Shown here: positions 7,084-15,854 of the stretch, piece after piece
Layout of the letters: each line of letters opens with the position of its first letter
Position numbering within the stretch: position 1 is the stretch's first letter
Origin: CAJWPI01 sp964635015
GTDB lineage: Bacteria > Pseudomonadota > Gammaproteobacteria > Magnimaribacterales > Magnimaribacteraceae
Direction of reading: 5' to 3'
Length of the DNA: 43,107 nucleotides
NCBI GenBank assembly: GCA_964635015.1
Contig: CAZWMS010000011.1
Coordinates: forward strand, 1 to 43,107
Position numbers and translations under genes: made by a program
Notes under the pieces: model-generated
Told to the model about the DNA's origin: nothing
The model's input: the letters and a program-made list of their open reading frames with translations, nothing else
Database searches by the model: none

Positions 7084-9495
7084 ATGAATATTCTTTCTGA
7101 CAAAAAAGCACTTTTATTATCTAAAGAGACAAATAATAATTTTTTAATGCAAGAAGCTAAGGTATTGGCTGAAAAAGGTTTTGGATCAGTTATTACTTAT
7201 TCACCTAAGGTGTTCATCCCTCTAACACATTTATGCAGAGACGTTTGTCACTACTGTACTTTTGCTAAAACCCCTAAAAGAAATAAGAAACCTCCCTTTA
7301 TGGCATTAGAGGAAGTGATAAAGACAGCACAAGTAGCTCAAGAGATGGGATGTAAAGAAGCTTTATTTACTTTAGGTGAAAGACCCGAGTTAAGATATTC
7401 TACAGCTAGAAAAGCTCTATTAGACTTGGGTTGTAAAAGCACTCTAGATTATTTAAAGATAGCTGCAGAAGCTGTTTTAACTGAAACTAATCTCCTTCCT
7501 CATTTAAATCCTGGATGTATGAATTTGGATGAAATTAGCTCTTTAAGGCCCGTATCAGCTTCTATGGGTATGATGTTAGAAAGTTCCTCATCAAGACTTT
7601 GTGAGAAAGGAGGTCCACATTTTGGATCACCAGATAAAGCACCTCAAAGAAGGTTAGCTACAATAGAAAATGCTGGTTTAAAAAAAATACCCTTTACTAC
7701 TGGTATTCTTATTGGAATAGGTGAGACAAGATTAGAGAGAATTGAATCTTTACTAGAAATTCGTAAATTACATAATAAATATGGACACATTCAAGAAGTA
7801 ATAATACAAAACTTTAGACCCAAAGCTGATACTAAAATGTCAGGTCATGCGGCTCCTCTTCTAGAAGATCTTCTTTGGACTATTTCTGTAGCCAGAATTA
7901 TCTTTGGTCCAACTATGAGCATTCAAGCCCCACCTAACTTGAGTCCAAATAATCTAGATGATTTAATAAATGCAGGGATCAATGACTGGGGAGGGGTTTC
8001 TCCTTTAACACCAGATTTTGTTAATCCTGAAGCCCCTTGGCCTCACCTTAAACATTTAGAAAAAGACATGTTATTTTCTGGAAAGATTCTAACCCCGAGA
8101 CTAACTATTTATCCTCCTTATATTAATAATCTAGATAAATGGGTGAATAAAGATATTCAATCGAAAGTCCTTCAATTATCAGATTCATCTGGGCATGCAC
8201 GAGAAGATAATTGGTCTACTGGAAGGGGAGGCATAGAAGAACATGGAAATTATTCTAGTAGAAAAATTTTAAATATACGTAAGTCTAAAAGATTTAGTAA
8301 GCACATCAATCAAATTTTTCAATCAGAGACATTATCTGAAGACCAAATAACGGATCTTTTTGATGCGAGAGGTCCAGATTTTGATTATGTAACAAAAGCT
8401 GCTGATGAGCTGTGCCAAGATGTTAAAGGTCAGGAAGTATCTTATGTAGTTAATCGAAATATAAATTATACAAACATATGTTATTTTCATTGTACTTTTT
8501 GCGCTTTTTCAAAAGGTAAAACTGCAGAAAAGTTAAGGGGCAAACCATATGACATATCTTTAGAAGAAATAGTTAGAAGATCAAGTGAAGCTTATAGAAG
8601 AGGAGCAACTGAAGTTTGCTTACAAGGAGGCATTCACCCTGAGTATGATGGAAACACGTATAAGGAAATAATTACTGCTATTTCAAACTCTGTACCTTCT
8701 ATTCACATTCATGCATTTTCTCCTCTTGAAATTTGGCAAGGAGCAAAAACTTTGAATATTTCTTTAACAGAATTTTTATCGGATCTTAAAAGTTTAGGTC
8801 TTAAGACTTTACCTGGAACAGCTGCAGAAATTTTGGATGACGAAATTAGAAGAATTATTTGTAGAGATAAACTCAATACTTCTGAATGGTTAGAAGTAAT
8901 GAAGACTGCTCATGTTTTAGGAATAAGATCAACAGCCACTATTATGTTTGGTCATGTAGATAAGCCAGAAAATTGGGCTAGACACCTTTTAAAGATAAAA
9001 TCTTTGCAAGAAGAAACTCAAGGCTTTACCGAATTTGTTCCTCTACCTTTCGTTCCAATGGAAGCACCTATGTTTTTAAAAGGCCAATCAAGATTTGGTC
9101 CTACTTTAAGAGAGTCTATCTTAATGCACAGCATATCCCGTCTAGTATTACATCCCCATATAAGCAATATCCAAACTTCTTGGGTAAAAATGGGAATTCA
9201 AGGTGTAATAAGATGCCTAAATTCAGGGGCTAATGATTTAGGAGGGACCTTAATGAATGAATCCATTACTAAAGCAGCAGGTGCTGAACATGGTCAGGAA
9301 TTTATGGCTAAAGAAATGAATAAACTAATAACATCTATAGGTAAGAAACCTAGACAAAGAACAACTCTATATGAGAATGTAACAGACGAAACAATGAGAA
9401 GAGGACTGAAAAATATACCTCTGAAACCTATTAAGAATGAATTGATTAAAAGAAAAGGAAGAGAAAATTCTGCTATACAAGTTCGATCTATCTAA
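7084..9495 (+). CDS. fbiC: F0 synthase, fused CofG-CofH radical SAM enzyme (FbiC)
   Basis: Makes the deazaflavin F0 from 5-amino-6-ribitylaminouracil and tyrosine. Two radical SAM domains are present in one 803 aa chain, in FbiC order. The N-terminal CofG half has Cys51, Cys55, Cys58 (CRDVCHYC). The C-terminal CofH half has Cys466, Cys470, Cys473 (CYFHCTFC), after NYTNI. GTAAEILDDEIR and QTSWVKMG-like blocks are typical of CofH. Two separate proteins are usual in archaea, whereas the fusion is typical of bacteria. No clear ribosome site precedes the ATG. It ends 23 nt from the converging Rieske gene. Confidence 0.96.
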   Translation: MNILSDKKALLLSKETNNNFLMQEAKVLAEKGFGSVITYSPKVFIPLTHLCRDVCHYCTFAKTPKRNKKPPFMALEEVIKTAQVAQEMGCKEALFTLGERPELRYSTARKALLDLGCKSTLDYLKIAAEAVLTETNLLPHLNPGCMNLDEISSLRPVSASMGMMLESSSSRLCEKGGPHFGSPDKAPQRRLATIENAGLKKIPFTTGILIGIGETRLERIESLLEIRKLHNKYGHIQEVIIQNFRPKADTKMSGHAAPLLEDLLWTISVARIIFGPTMSIQAPPNLSPNNLDDLINAGINDWGGVSPLTPDFVNPEAPWPHLKHLEKDMLFSGKILTPRLTIYPPYINNLDKWVNKDIQSKVLQLSDSSGHAREDNWSTGRGGIEEHGNYSSRKILNIRKSKRFSKHINQIFQSETLSEDQITDLFDARGPDFDYVTKAADELCQDVKGQEVSYVVNRNINYTNICYFHCTFCAFSKGKTAEKLRGKPYDISLEEIVRRSSEAYRRGATEVCLQGGIHPEYDGNTYKEIITAISNSVPSIHIHAFSPLEIWQGAKTLNISLTEFLSDLKSLGLKTLPGTAAEILDDEIRRIICRDKLNTSEWLEVMKTAHVLGIRSTATIMFGHVDKPENWARHLLKIKSLQEETQGFTEFVPLPFVPMEAPMFLKGQSRFGPTLRESILMHSISRLVLHPHISNIQTSWVKMGIQGVIRCLNSGANDLGGTLMNESITKAAGAEHGQEFMAKEMNKLITSIGKKPRQRTTLYENVTDETMRRGLKNIPLKPIKNELIKRKGRENSAIQVRSI

Positions 9496-9518
9496 TTCCT
9501 CTTATAATCTTCAAAAAA

Positions 9519-10505
9519 TTAAGAAACAGCTTCCCAATCTTCGCTATAAAACTGTTTGAACCATTTGCGAAATTGAGATATTGGCCCATCTTTGGAGCAT
9601 AGAATTGGATTAGCTAGAAATTTCTTGTTTTCCCATATAGGTATATCTTCTTGGACTTGCTTATTAATATCTGCAATGATTGCAGCGGCTACACCTCCTT
9701 TAGGATCTTTTCCATTTTCTTTCTGCTGACTGAAAGCAAATCTTAATTCCATTTTTTCTGCATTTACTGGAGTAGGTAAACCCATAAGAAAAGTTTCACA
9801 TATACCTGTAAATCTAGTAGCACTTTGGCCTGGACCATGACCATATTGATGTATAGCTCCATCCACTTCTCCTCTAGGGGTAGGCATTTTTGCTTTCATC
9901 ACACCTGTCCTATTATGTTTCTCATGACTAAATTCCCACTCTGGTAAAGTGGCAGTTCCATGTACATAAAGGAAATGAGCTGAATCAGCACCATTTTCTG
10001 CAGTTTCTTGAAGATGTGCCCCAAATTTATATTCGTATTTATCAAAACTAGTCCAGTTATCATCTTTAGCTTCATCAAATTGCACTGCATCCCAAATTGG
10101 TTCAACTTGATCTGGGTGATACCAAGCCATGATTGTTTGATTTACTTCTTTAACTGGAAAAGTTCTTATACATTTTTTATCTTTAACTTTAGGAGGTATC
10201 TTTTCAGAATATGGGATATTCACAACAAACCCTTTTCTATTAAATGTCCAGCCATGGAAAGGACAGGAAATAGTATCACCTTTTATTTGACCTCCTTTGC
10301 CCGTATTTTCATGAATTCCATGTCCAAGATGAGCTCCCATATGGGGACAGTATGCCTCCATTAGCACTGGTTCACCTTTTTCAGTCCTAAATAGTACAAG
10401 CTCAGTATCAAAGTAATGAAGAGGTTTTGATTCACCAGGAATTAAATCTTCTGAATAAGAAACAAAATACCAACCATATGGTATTGGCATAGGAAATCTA
10501 CTCAT
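9519..10505 (-). CDS. Rieske non-haem iron oxygenase, KshA-like
   Basis: Terminal oxygenase subunit of 328 aa. The Rieske [2Fe-2S] ligands are Cys53, His55 (CPHMGAH) and Cys81, His84 (CPFHGW). The mononuclear iron site is Asn170, Asp173, His176, His181 within ENGADSAHFLYVHG. The layout and C-terminus resemble 3-ketosteroid 9-alpha-hydroxylase oxygenase (KshA), which opens ring B. Its ATG has AGGAGA upstream. No ferredoxin or KshB-type reductase is adjacent, so electron delivery must come from elsewhere. Related cholesterol desaturases (DAF-36/Neverland type) share this architecture, so the exact reaction is uncertain. Confidence 0.85.
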   Translation of the reverse strand: MSRFPMPIPYGWYFVSYSEDLIPGESKPLHYFDTELVLFRTEKGEPVLMEAYCPHMGAHLGHGIHENTGKGGQIKGDTISCPFHGWTFNRKGFVVNIPYSEKIPPKVKDKKCIRTFPVKEVNQTIMAWYHPDQVEPIWDAVQFDEAKDDNWTSFDKYEYKFGAHLQETAENGADSAHFLYVHGTATLPEWEFSHEKHNRTGVMKAKMPTPRGEVDGAIHQYGHGPGQSATRFTGICETFLMGLPTPVNAEKMELRFAFSQQKENGKDPKGGVAAAIIADINKQVQEDIPIWENKKFLANPILCSKDGPISQFRKWFKQFYSEDWEAVS

Positions 10506-10535
10506 TTTTTTTCTTCTCCTAAACTGTAAATGATT

Positions 10536-10541
10536 ATTATA
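10536..10541 (-). promoter_or_regulatory. -10 box of the Rieske oxygenase gene
   Basis: On the minus strand this is TATAAT, a perfect -10, about 31 nt before the ATG. No good -35 is visible at 16-18 nt (TTTATT at 15 nt is the nearest). Confidence 0.4.
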
Positions 10542-10552
10542 TAAGAAACTCT

Positions 10553-10580
10553 TTGTAATAAACTCTTCTTAAGTTATTTT
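10553..10580 (+). promoter_or_regulatory. Weak candidate promoter of the steroid dehydrogenase operon
   Basis: TTGTAA (10553-10558), 16 nt, TATTTT (10575-10580), each 4 of 6 to consensus. If real, transcription would begin almost at the ATG at 10589, giving a nearly leaderless mRNA, consistent with the absence of a ribosome site. Confidence 0.3.
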
Positions 10581-10588
10581 ATTAATGT

Positions 10589-12304
10589 ATGGAAGCAACT
10601 AAAGCAGTTAATTGGCATAGTGAATATGACATTCTAGTAGTAGGATCTGGGAATGGAGCTATGACTGCTGGAATAGTAGCTCATGATGGAGGAGCTAAAG
10701 TACTTCTTATTGAGAAATCTAATCACTTTGGAGGAACTAGTGCTACTTCTGGTGGGGGTGTTTGGATCCCAAATAATAGATATGCATTAGAAGCACAAGT
10801 TGAAGATTCAATAGAAGAGGCTAGAACATATATAAAACATGTATCTCCACCAGATAAAATAAGTAATGAACTTATCGAGACTTATTTAATAAAAGGTCCT
10901 GAAATGGTTGATTATCTGCACAACAACTCTAGAGTTAAATATCAAACTTTAGAACATTATCCTGATTATTTTCCTGATGATCCGGGAGGGAAAACAGGCC
11001 ATAGGTCTATGGAACCTGAGCCCATTGATGGGGCATTACTAGGCAATGAATTGAATTCATTAAGACCTCAGCATCCTCAAACCGTAGGACCCATGGGGAT
11101 TAATTTTACTCAAGTAGAAGGACAGATATTACTAGGAGCTTTGAAAGGTTGGAAAAGTCTCTTTCTCAAATTATTTCTTAAATTCATTTTTGATTTCCCT
11201 TTCAGATTTACTTCTATGAAAGATAAAAGATTAACTATGGGGAACGCAGGAATTGCTAGGCTGAAACTTTCTTTACTAGATAGAAATATTCCTTTATGGC
11301 TTAAAACTGAATTCAAAGATCTTATAACTAAAGAAGGAAGAGTTGTTGGAATAGTTGCTGAAAAAGCAGAGAAGACAATTTATATTAAAGCAAATAGAGG
11401 AGTTATTCTTGCAGCAGGTGGTTTTGAAAGAAACCAACAAATGAGAGATCAGTATTTACCTAATCCAACAGAAAAAGAATGGAGTGCTGCAAATATTCAT
11501 AATACTGGAGATGCAATTAATTCAGCTGTAAAAATAGGGGCTAAAGTGCATCAAATGGAAAGTGCATGGTGGTCTACAGTAATGTTAGTTCCAGACGAAG
11601 AGAAGGCCAGATTATCAATGGTTGACAAATCTCTACCAGGAAATTTTTGTGTAAACAAGAAAGGGAAACGGTTTTCAAATGAATCTCAAAATTATGTAAG
11701 TTTTGTTGATGAAATGTACGAGAAGTTTCAAGAGGGAAATCCTTGCATTCCATGCTTTATGATATTTGATTCTGACTTTAGAAGAAAAAGACCTTGTGGC
11801 CCTATATTGCAATCTTCTGTTATGCCAGATTTTATGATTCCTAAATCCTGGTGGACTCCAAATTTTTTAACAAAAGCTAGTTCTATAAAAGAGTTAGCTG
11901 AAGCAGTTGGTATTGAGTCTAAAGGACTAATGAAAACTATAGAAAAAGTAAATATGTACGCCTTGGAAGGAAAAGATCCAGATTTCCAGAGAGGAGACAA
12001 TATCTATGATAAATATTACGGAGATCCAGAAGTGACTCCGAATCCTTGTTTAGCCACAGTCCTAAAGCCTCCCTTCTATTGTGTAGTTTTATATCCAGGA
12101 GAAATGGGGACAGCTGGAGGGTTAGTAATTGATACTAGTTCTAGAGTTATAAATAAGGAGGGTAATGTTATAAAAGGATTGTGGGCATGTGGAAATACAA
12201 CAACAGCTTTACTACCTCGTTATCCTGGTCCAGGTTCAACTTTAGGTCCTGCAATGACATTTGGATATTTGGCCGGTAAAGATGCAACAGGATCAAACAT
12301 ATAA
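10589..12304 (+). CDS. FAD-dependent 3-ketosteroid dehydrogenase-like protein
   Basis: Flavoprotein of 571 aa in the fumarate reductase/KstD superfamily. The FAD dinucleotide motif is GSGNGAM (19-25) with Glu42-Lys43. FGGTSATSGGGVW (47-59) and the end block YPGPGSTLGPAM are typical of KstD and delta4-steroid dehydrogenases. PPFYCVV...PGEMGTAGGL matches the C-terminal steroid/FAD region. A hydrophobic segment near residues 189-203 may touch the membrane. Expected role: introduces a C1-C2 or C4-C5 double bond in a 3-ketosteroid. A broader fumarate reductase-like dehydrogenase remains possible. It is the first gene of a run to 16227. Confidence 0.85.
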   Translation: MEATKAVNWHSEYDILVVGSGNGAMTAGIVAHDGGAKVLLIEKSNHFGGTSATSGGGVWIPNNRYALEAQVEDSIEEARTYIKHVSPPDKISNELIETYLIKGPEMVDYLHNNSRVKYQTLEHYPDYFPDDPGGKTGHRSMEPEPIDGALLGNELNSLRPQHPQTVGPMGINFTQVEGQILLGALKGWKSLFLKLFLKFIFDFPFRFTSMKDKRLTMGNAGIARLKLSLLDRNIPLWLKTEFKDLITKEGRVVGIVAEKAEKTIYIKANRGVILAAGGFERNQQMRDQYLPNPTEKEWSAANIHNTGDAINSAVKIGAKVHQMESAWWSTVMLVPDEEKARLSMVDKSLPGNFCVNKKGKRFSNESQNYVSFVDEMYEKFQEGNPCIPCFMIFDSDFRRKRPCGPILQSSVMPDFMIPKSWWTPNFLTKASSIKELAEAVGIESKGLMKTIEKVNMYALEGKDPDFQRGDNIYDKYYGDPEVTPNPCLATVLKPPFYCVVLYPGEMGTAGGLVIDTSSRVINKEGNVIKGLWACGNTTTALLPRYPGPGSTLGPAMTFGYLAGKDATGSNI

Positions 12305-12313
12305 AAAATTATC

Positions 12314-13531
12314 ATGACAAAAATAGCTTCGGGTTACTGTGACCCAAAATTTACTACCTTAAAAGAAATCTTAGAAGAAAGCGTTTCTAGTAATTTTGAA
12401 ATCGGCGGATCCGTAGCCCTTGAAGTGGAAGGGGAAATGGTAGTAAATCTTTGGAATGGATGGGCTAGTCCTGAAAAAGATAAAGTATGGGAAGAAAATA
12501 CTTTAGTAAATGTCTTTTCGACTACTAAAGGTTTAGCAGGGACTTGTTTATTAATGTTAATAGAGAAGAAATTAGTAGATTTAGAATCTCCGGTTTCAAA
12601 ATATTGGCCTGAGTTTAATCAATCCTCGAAGGAAGATATTACTATTGAACATATTCTTTGTCATAGAGCCGGTTTATGTGGGATATCTAACTCCTTGCCT
12701 CAAGGCGCTTTTGAGGATTGGAAATTTATTACTAAAGAACTGGAGATGCAAGAACCCCTATGGGAGCCCGGAGCTCATCAAGGATATCATGCCTTAACTT
12801 ATGGTCATTTAGTAGGAGAAATATTAAGAAGAGTTGATGGTCGAACCATAGGAAAGTTCTTTCAAGAAGAAATTGCGAACCCTCTGGAACTTGATTTCTT
12901 TATTGGTTTGCCTGAATCAGAATTTAAGAGAACAGCAGATATGTCAGCTATGCCTACAAGCAATAGAATGAAATGGATAGGAAAATTATTAAAATACTTT
13001 CCTACAAACATGCCTTTTTATTCTGAAACTTTCCGCTTTATGATTGAATCGCTAAAACCTGAGAGTTTAATTAGAATTGCCTTAGGAAATCCTGAAATGG
13101 AAGGAAGGTTTATGAACACTTCTTCTTGGCGAACTGCAGAGATACCAGCAGCTAATGGGCACGGAACAGCAAAATCGTTAGCAAAATTTTATGGTGTATT
13201 AGCAAATAATGGAAAGAGAGAAGATGTAACTATCCTTGAGCCTTCAACATTAGATTTAGCTACATCTCCACATTCTACGGGACCGGACAAAGTACTCTTC
13301 GGATTGGATATCCATTTTGGGTTAGGATTTATGTTAAGAACTGATATTTTACCTATGGGTCCTTCATCTTCTGCATTTGGTCATGGAGGTGCAGGGGGGT
13401 CCTTAGCTTTTGGAGATAGAGAAAATAAAGTTGGATTTGCTTACATTTTGAATAGAATGCATTCTGGATTAACAACTTGGAAAACAGCCTCTGCTTTAGC
13501 TGATGAAGCTTATAAGATTTTAGATCAATGA
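12314..13531 (+). CDS. EstB-like serine hydrolase (beta-lactamase class C fold)
   Basis: Esterase/penicillin-binding-like hydrolase of 405 aa. Ser69-Thr-Thr-Lys72 is the S-x-x-K nucleophile motif, Tyr158 in GYHALTYG stands for the YxN tyrosine, and HGGAGGS near the C-terminus replaces K-T-G, as in EstB esterases. There is no signal peptide, arguing for an intracellular esterase rather than a beta-lactamase. It lies 9 nt after the steroid dehydrogenase and overlaps the next gene by 4 nt, so it probably acts on an ester or lactone in the same pathway. Confidence 0.88.
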   Translation: MTKIASGYCDPKFTTLKEILEESVSSNFEIGGSVALEVEGEMVVNLWNGWASPEKDKVWEENTLVNVFSTTKGLAGTCLLMLIEKKLVDLESPVSKYWPEFNQSSKEDITIEHILCHRAGLCGISNSLPQGAFEDWKFITKELEMQEPLWEPGAHQGYHALTYGHLVGEILRRVDGRTIGKFFQEEIANPLELDFFIGLPESEFKRTADMSAMPTSNRMKWIGKLLKYFPTNMPFYSETFRFMIESLKPESLIRIALGNPEMEGRFMNTSSWRTAEIPAANGHGTAKSLAKFYGVLANNGKREDVTILEPSTLDLATSPHSTGPDKVLFGLDIHFGLGFMLRTDILPMGPSSSAFGHGGAGGSLAFGDRENKVGFAYILNRMHSGLTTWKTASALADEAYKILDQ

Positions 13532-14466
13532 AAGCCATAAATTATTCAAATAAAAAAGTTTTTTCTATTAATACTGATAAACCTAAAGGTGAAGGAGTGC
13601 TTGTAAATATATCTTCGGTCGGAATATGTGGAACAGATCTACATTTATTAGAATCAGGAGCACATTCGCCTCATATTGCGGGACATGAAATTTCAGGAAT
13701 AACTTCTGATGGACAACATGTATCCATAGAACCAGTGATAAGATGTAGAAAATGTGATTGTTGCAAACGTGGGGACTATCAGCTTTGCCAAGGAGAGTCT
13801 GCTGTACTTGGAATAGATAAAGATGGCGGTATGACAGAGCAGATGTTAGTACCCGAATATTGCCTAGTTAAGTTAGATAAAAACCTAGAATTGAAAGATG
13901 CTTCATTAGTGGAGCCTCTAGCTGTAGCTTTGCATGGTCTTTTAAGAACTAAAACTACATCAAGGCATAGAGTAGCGGTAATTGGAGGGGGCAGTGTAGG
14001 TTTGTGTACTGTCGCTGCTGCAAAGTTTTTAGGCTGTAAAGTTAGTCTTCATGCCAAATACGATCATCAAAAAGAAGCCGGAGAGAAGTTGGGTGCTACT
14101 GAAATCAAGGGATCTTATGATAGAGTAATTGATTGTGCAGGATCTCCTGAAGCAATTGAGTTATGCACTGAATCTTGTGCCCCGGGAGCCTGGCTAATTC
14201 TTTTAGCAATTCCTTGGGATAGATTAGATCTTCCTGGAATTACAATGATGGTTAAAGAGATACGTGTTTTTCCATCGATGGTATATGGTGTCACGAATGG
14301 AGCAAGAGATATTGAAAGAGCTGCAGAGTTATTAACTTTAAATTCCCAAATAGGTAAGACTTTAATAACCCATCGTTTTCCTCTTAATTCTGCAAAAGAA
14401 GCCTTTGATGTAGCTAAGGATAGGAAATCAGGATCAATAAAAGTTGTATTTGATACAGGGATATAA
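13528..14466 (+). CDS. Zinc-dependent alcohol dehydrogenase (MDR)
   Basis: Medium-chain dehydrogenase of 312 aa, shorter than the usual 340-360. The catalytic zinc region has Cys34 (GICGTD) and His53-Glu54 (GHE). A structural zinc lobe is present: Cys73, Cys76, Cys79, Cys87. The nucleotide-binding motif is GGGSVG. Start is in the ATGA overlap with the hydrolase gene. The shortness comes from a compact N-terminal and cofactor region, with no frameshift seen. The substrate is unknown; a secondary alcohol of the pathway is plausible. Confidence 0.88.
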   Translation: MKAINYSNKKVFSINTDKPKGEGVLVNISSVGICGTDLHLLESGAHSPHIAGHEISGITSDGQHVSIEPVIRCRKCDCCKRGDYQLCQGESAVLGIDKDGGMTEQMLVPEYCLVKLDKNLELKDASLVEPLAVALHGLLRTKTTSRHRVAVIGGGSVGLCTVAAAKFLGCKVSLHAKYDHQKEAGEKLGATEIKGSYDRVIDCAGSPEAIELCTESCAPGAWLILLAIPWDRLDLPGITMMVKEIRVFPSMVYGVTNGARDIERAAELLTLNSQIGKTLITHRFPLNSAKEAFDVAKDRKSGSIKVVFDTGI

Positions 14467-14468
14467 AA

Positions 14469-15227
14469 ATGACAGATTTAAGCAATAAAGTTGCAGTTAT
14501 AACCGGAGCAGGTCAAGGGGTTGGAAAAGGTATAGCTCTTGCTTTAGCTAAAGCGGGTGCTTATGTTTCTATTTCAGGAAGAACTCTTTCTAAAGTAGAA
14601 GATACACTTAGAGAAATAGAGAAATCAGGTGGACATGGAATAGCTTTAGAATGTGAAGTAACTAATCTAGAACATATAAAAAAGTGCATAGAGGTAACAG
14701 TAAAACAATTTAACTCCATAGATATTTTAGTTAATAATGCCCAAATTGTTCCCTTAGGAAAAGTTCTTGATGTTACAGATGAATCTTTCAACCTTGCGTG
14801 GGAATCAGGTCCTTTAGCCACCCATCGTTTTATGAAATTATCTTATCCCTACTTAAAAAAGAACAGAGGAAGTGTGATAAATTTAGGAACTGGAGCAGCA
14901 ATCAGACCAGACCCAAAAGGTTTTGGTGCTTATACTGCTGTAAAAGAAGCTATTAGGGCAATTACAAGGGCTGCTGCTGTAGAGTGGGGTATAGATGGAA
15001 TCAGAGTTAATACAATTATTCCTCTCGCAAATTCACCTGGAATGGAGATGTGGGAAAAAATGGTTCCTGAAGAGGCTAAAGCATTTAAAGAGACAATACC
15101 ATTAGCAAGGATTGGAGATTGTGAAGAAGATATTGGGGAGGCTGTAGTTGCTTTAGTAGGTCCGCAATGTAAATACATCACAGGAGCTACTCTTACTTTA
15201 GATGGAGGGCATGCTCATTTAAGATAG
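14469..15227 (+). CDS. Short-chain dehydrogenase with Thr in place of catalytic Ser
   Basis: SDR of 252 aa with TGAGQGVG (12-19) and C-terminal LDGGH. Tyr155 and Lys159 of the YxxxK motif are present. NNAG reads NNAQ (89-92), and the usual catalytic Ser position holds Thr141 or Gly142. Thr can sometimes serve, but altered chemistry is possible. It begins 2 nt after the zinc dehydrogenase. From context it may be a hydroxysteroid dehydrogenase-like enzyme, which is inference only. Confidence 0.88.
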   Translation: MTDLSNKVAVITGAGQGVGKGIALALAKAGAYVSISGRTLSKVEDTLREIEKSGGHGIALECEVTNLEHIKKCIEVTVKQFNSIDILVNNAQIVPLGKVLDVTDESFNLAWESGPLATHRFMKLSYPYLKKNRGSVINLGTGAAIRPDPKGFGAYTAVKEAIRAITRAAAVEWGIDGIRVNTIIPLANSPGMEMWEKMVPEEAKAFKETIPLARIGDCEEDIGEAVVALVGPQCKYITGATLTLDGGHAHLR

Positions 15228-15263
15228 TTTAATAAGGAACTTGGTGTTGCATACTTTAATAAA

Positions 15264-15854
15264 ATGAATAGAAGAGAATTCTTCCTTAAAGGCATTCTAG
15301 GTCTTGCCTCTCTAGGTTTTCTTTTTGGATTTAAAACAACAAATAATGAGGACGATATGAAATCAAAACTTGAAAAATTATTGGATATAGAAGAAATTAA
15401 GAAGTTGAAACACCGATACTTTAGAGGAATTGATATGGCAGATATGGAACTACTCGAAAGCCTATTTACCGATAATGCTTCTCTAGATTACAGGGGAGGA
15501 TCATACAGATGGCGAGTTAAAGGGAAAAAAGATATTCTAGAGCAAATAGCGAATGCTTTTCATTCAGATGCATTAGCTTGTCACCAAGGTCATCATCCAG
15601 AAATAGAGATCACTGGATTAACTACAGCTAAAGGGTTGTGGTATCTTAGCGATATTTTTACTGACACTAAAACACAAACAACAACAAGAGGTTCAGCTCT
15701 TTATCAGGATCAATATGTTAAAGAAAATGGCAATTGGAAAATTAAAAAATCTGAATACGATCGAATATGGGAAGAAGTTGAACCAGCAAATCCAGAAACT
15801 AAAGTTATCGTTCAGTACCTCAAAGAACATGGAAAAAAATTAGATGATAAATAA
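15264..15854 (+). CDS. SnoaL/NTF2-fold protein with Tat-like leader
   Basis: Cone-shaped NTF2-fold protein of 196 aa, SnoaL_4-like, a family that includes dehydratases and isomerases such as bile-acid dehydratase BaiE. The N-terminus NRREFFLKG followed by a hydrophobic stretch is close to a twin-arginine signal, which would send it to the periplasm. An internal ATG at 15357, preceded by GAGGA, would give a cytoplasmic protein beginning right at the fold. I kept the longer start because the leader is well formed. It overlaps the isomerase gene by 11 nt. Confidence 0.8.
   Translation: MNRREFFLKGILGLASLGFLFGFKTTNNEDDMKSKLEKLLDIEEIKKLKHRYFRGIDMADMELLESLFTDNASLDYRGGSYRWRVKGKKDILEQIANAFHSDALACHQGHHPEIEITGLTTAKGLWYLSDIFTDTKTQTTTRGSALYQDQYVKENGNWKIKKSEYDRIWEEVEPANPETKVIVQYLKEHGKKLDDK

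Noticed and set aside
7084..9495. FbiC as two genes joined by an error
   Set aside because: Both radical SAM halves are intact, in FbiC order, with a continuous frame. The fusion is the normal bacterial form.
12314..13531. Antibiotic-type beta-lactamase
   Set aside because: No signal peptide, HGG in place of KTG, and a catabolic setting; it fits EstB-type esterases.
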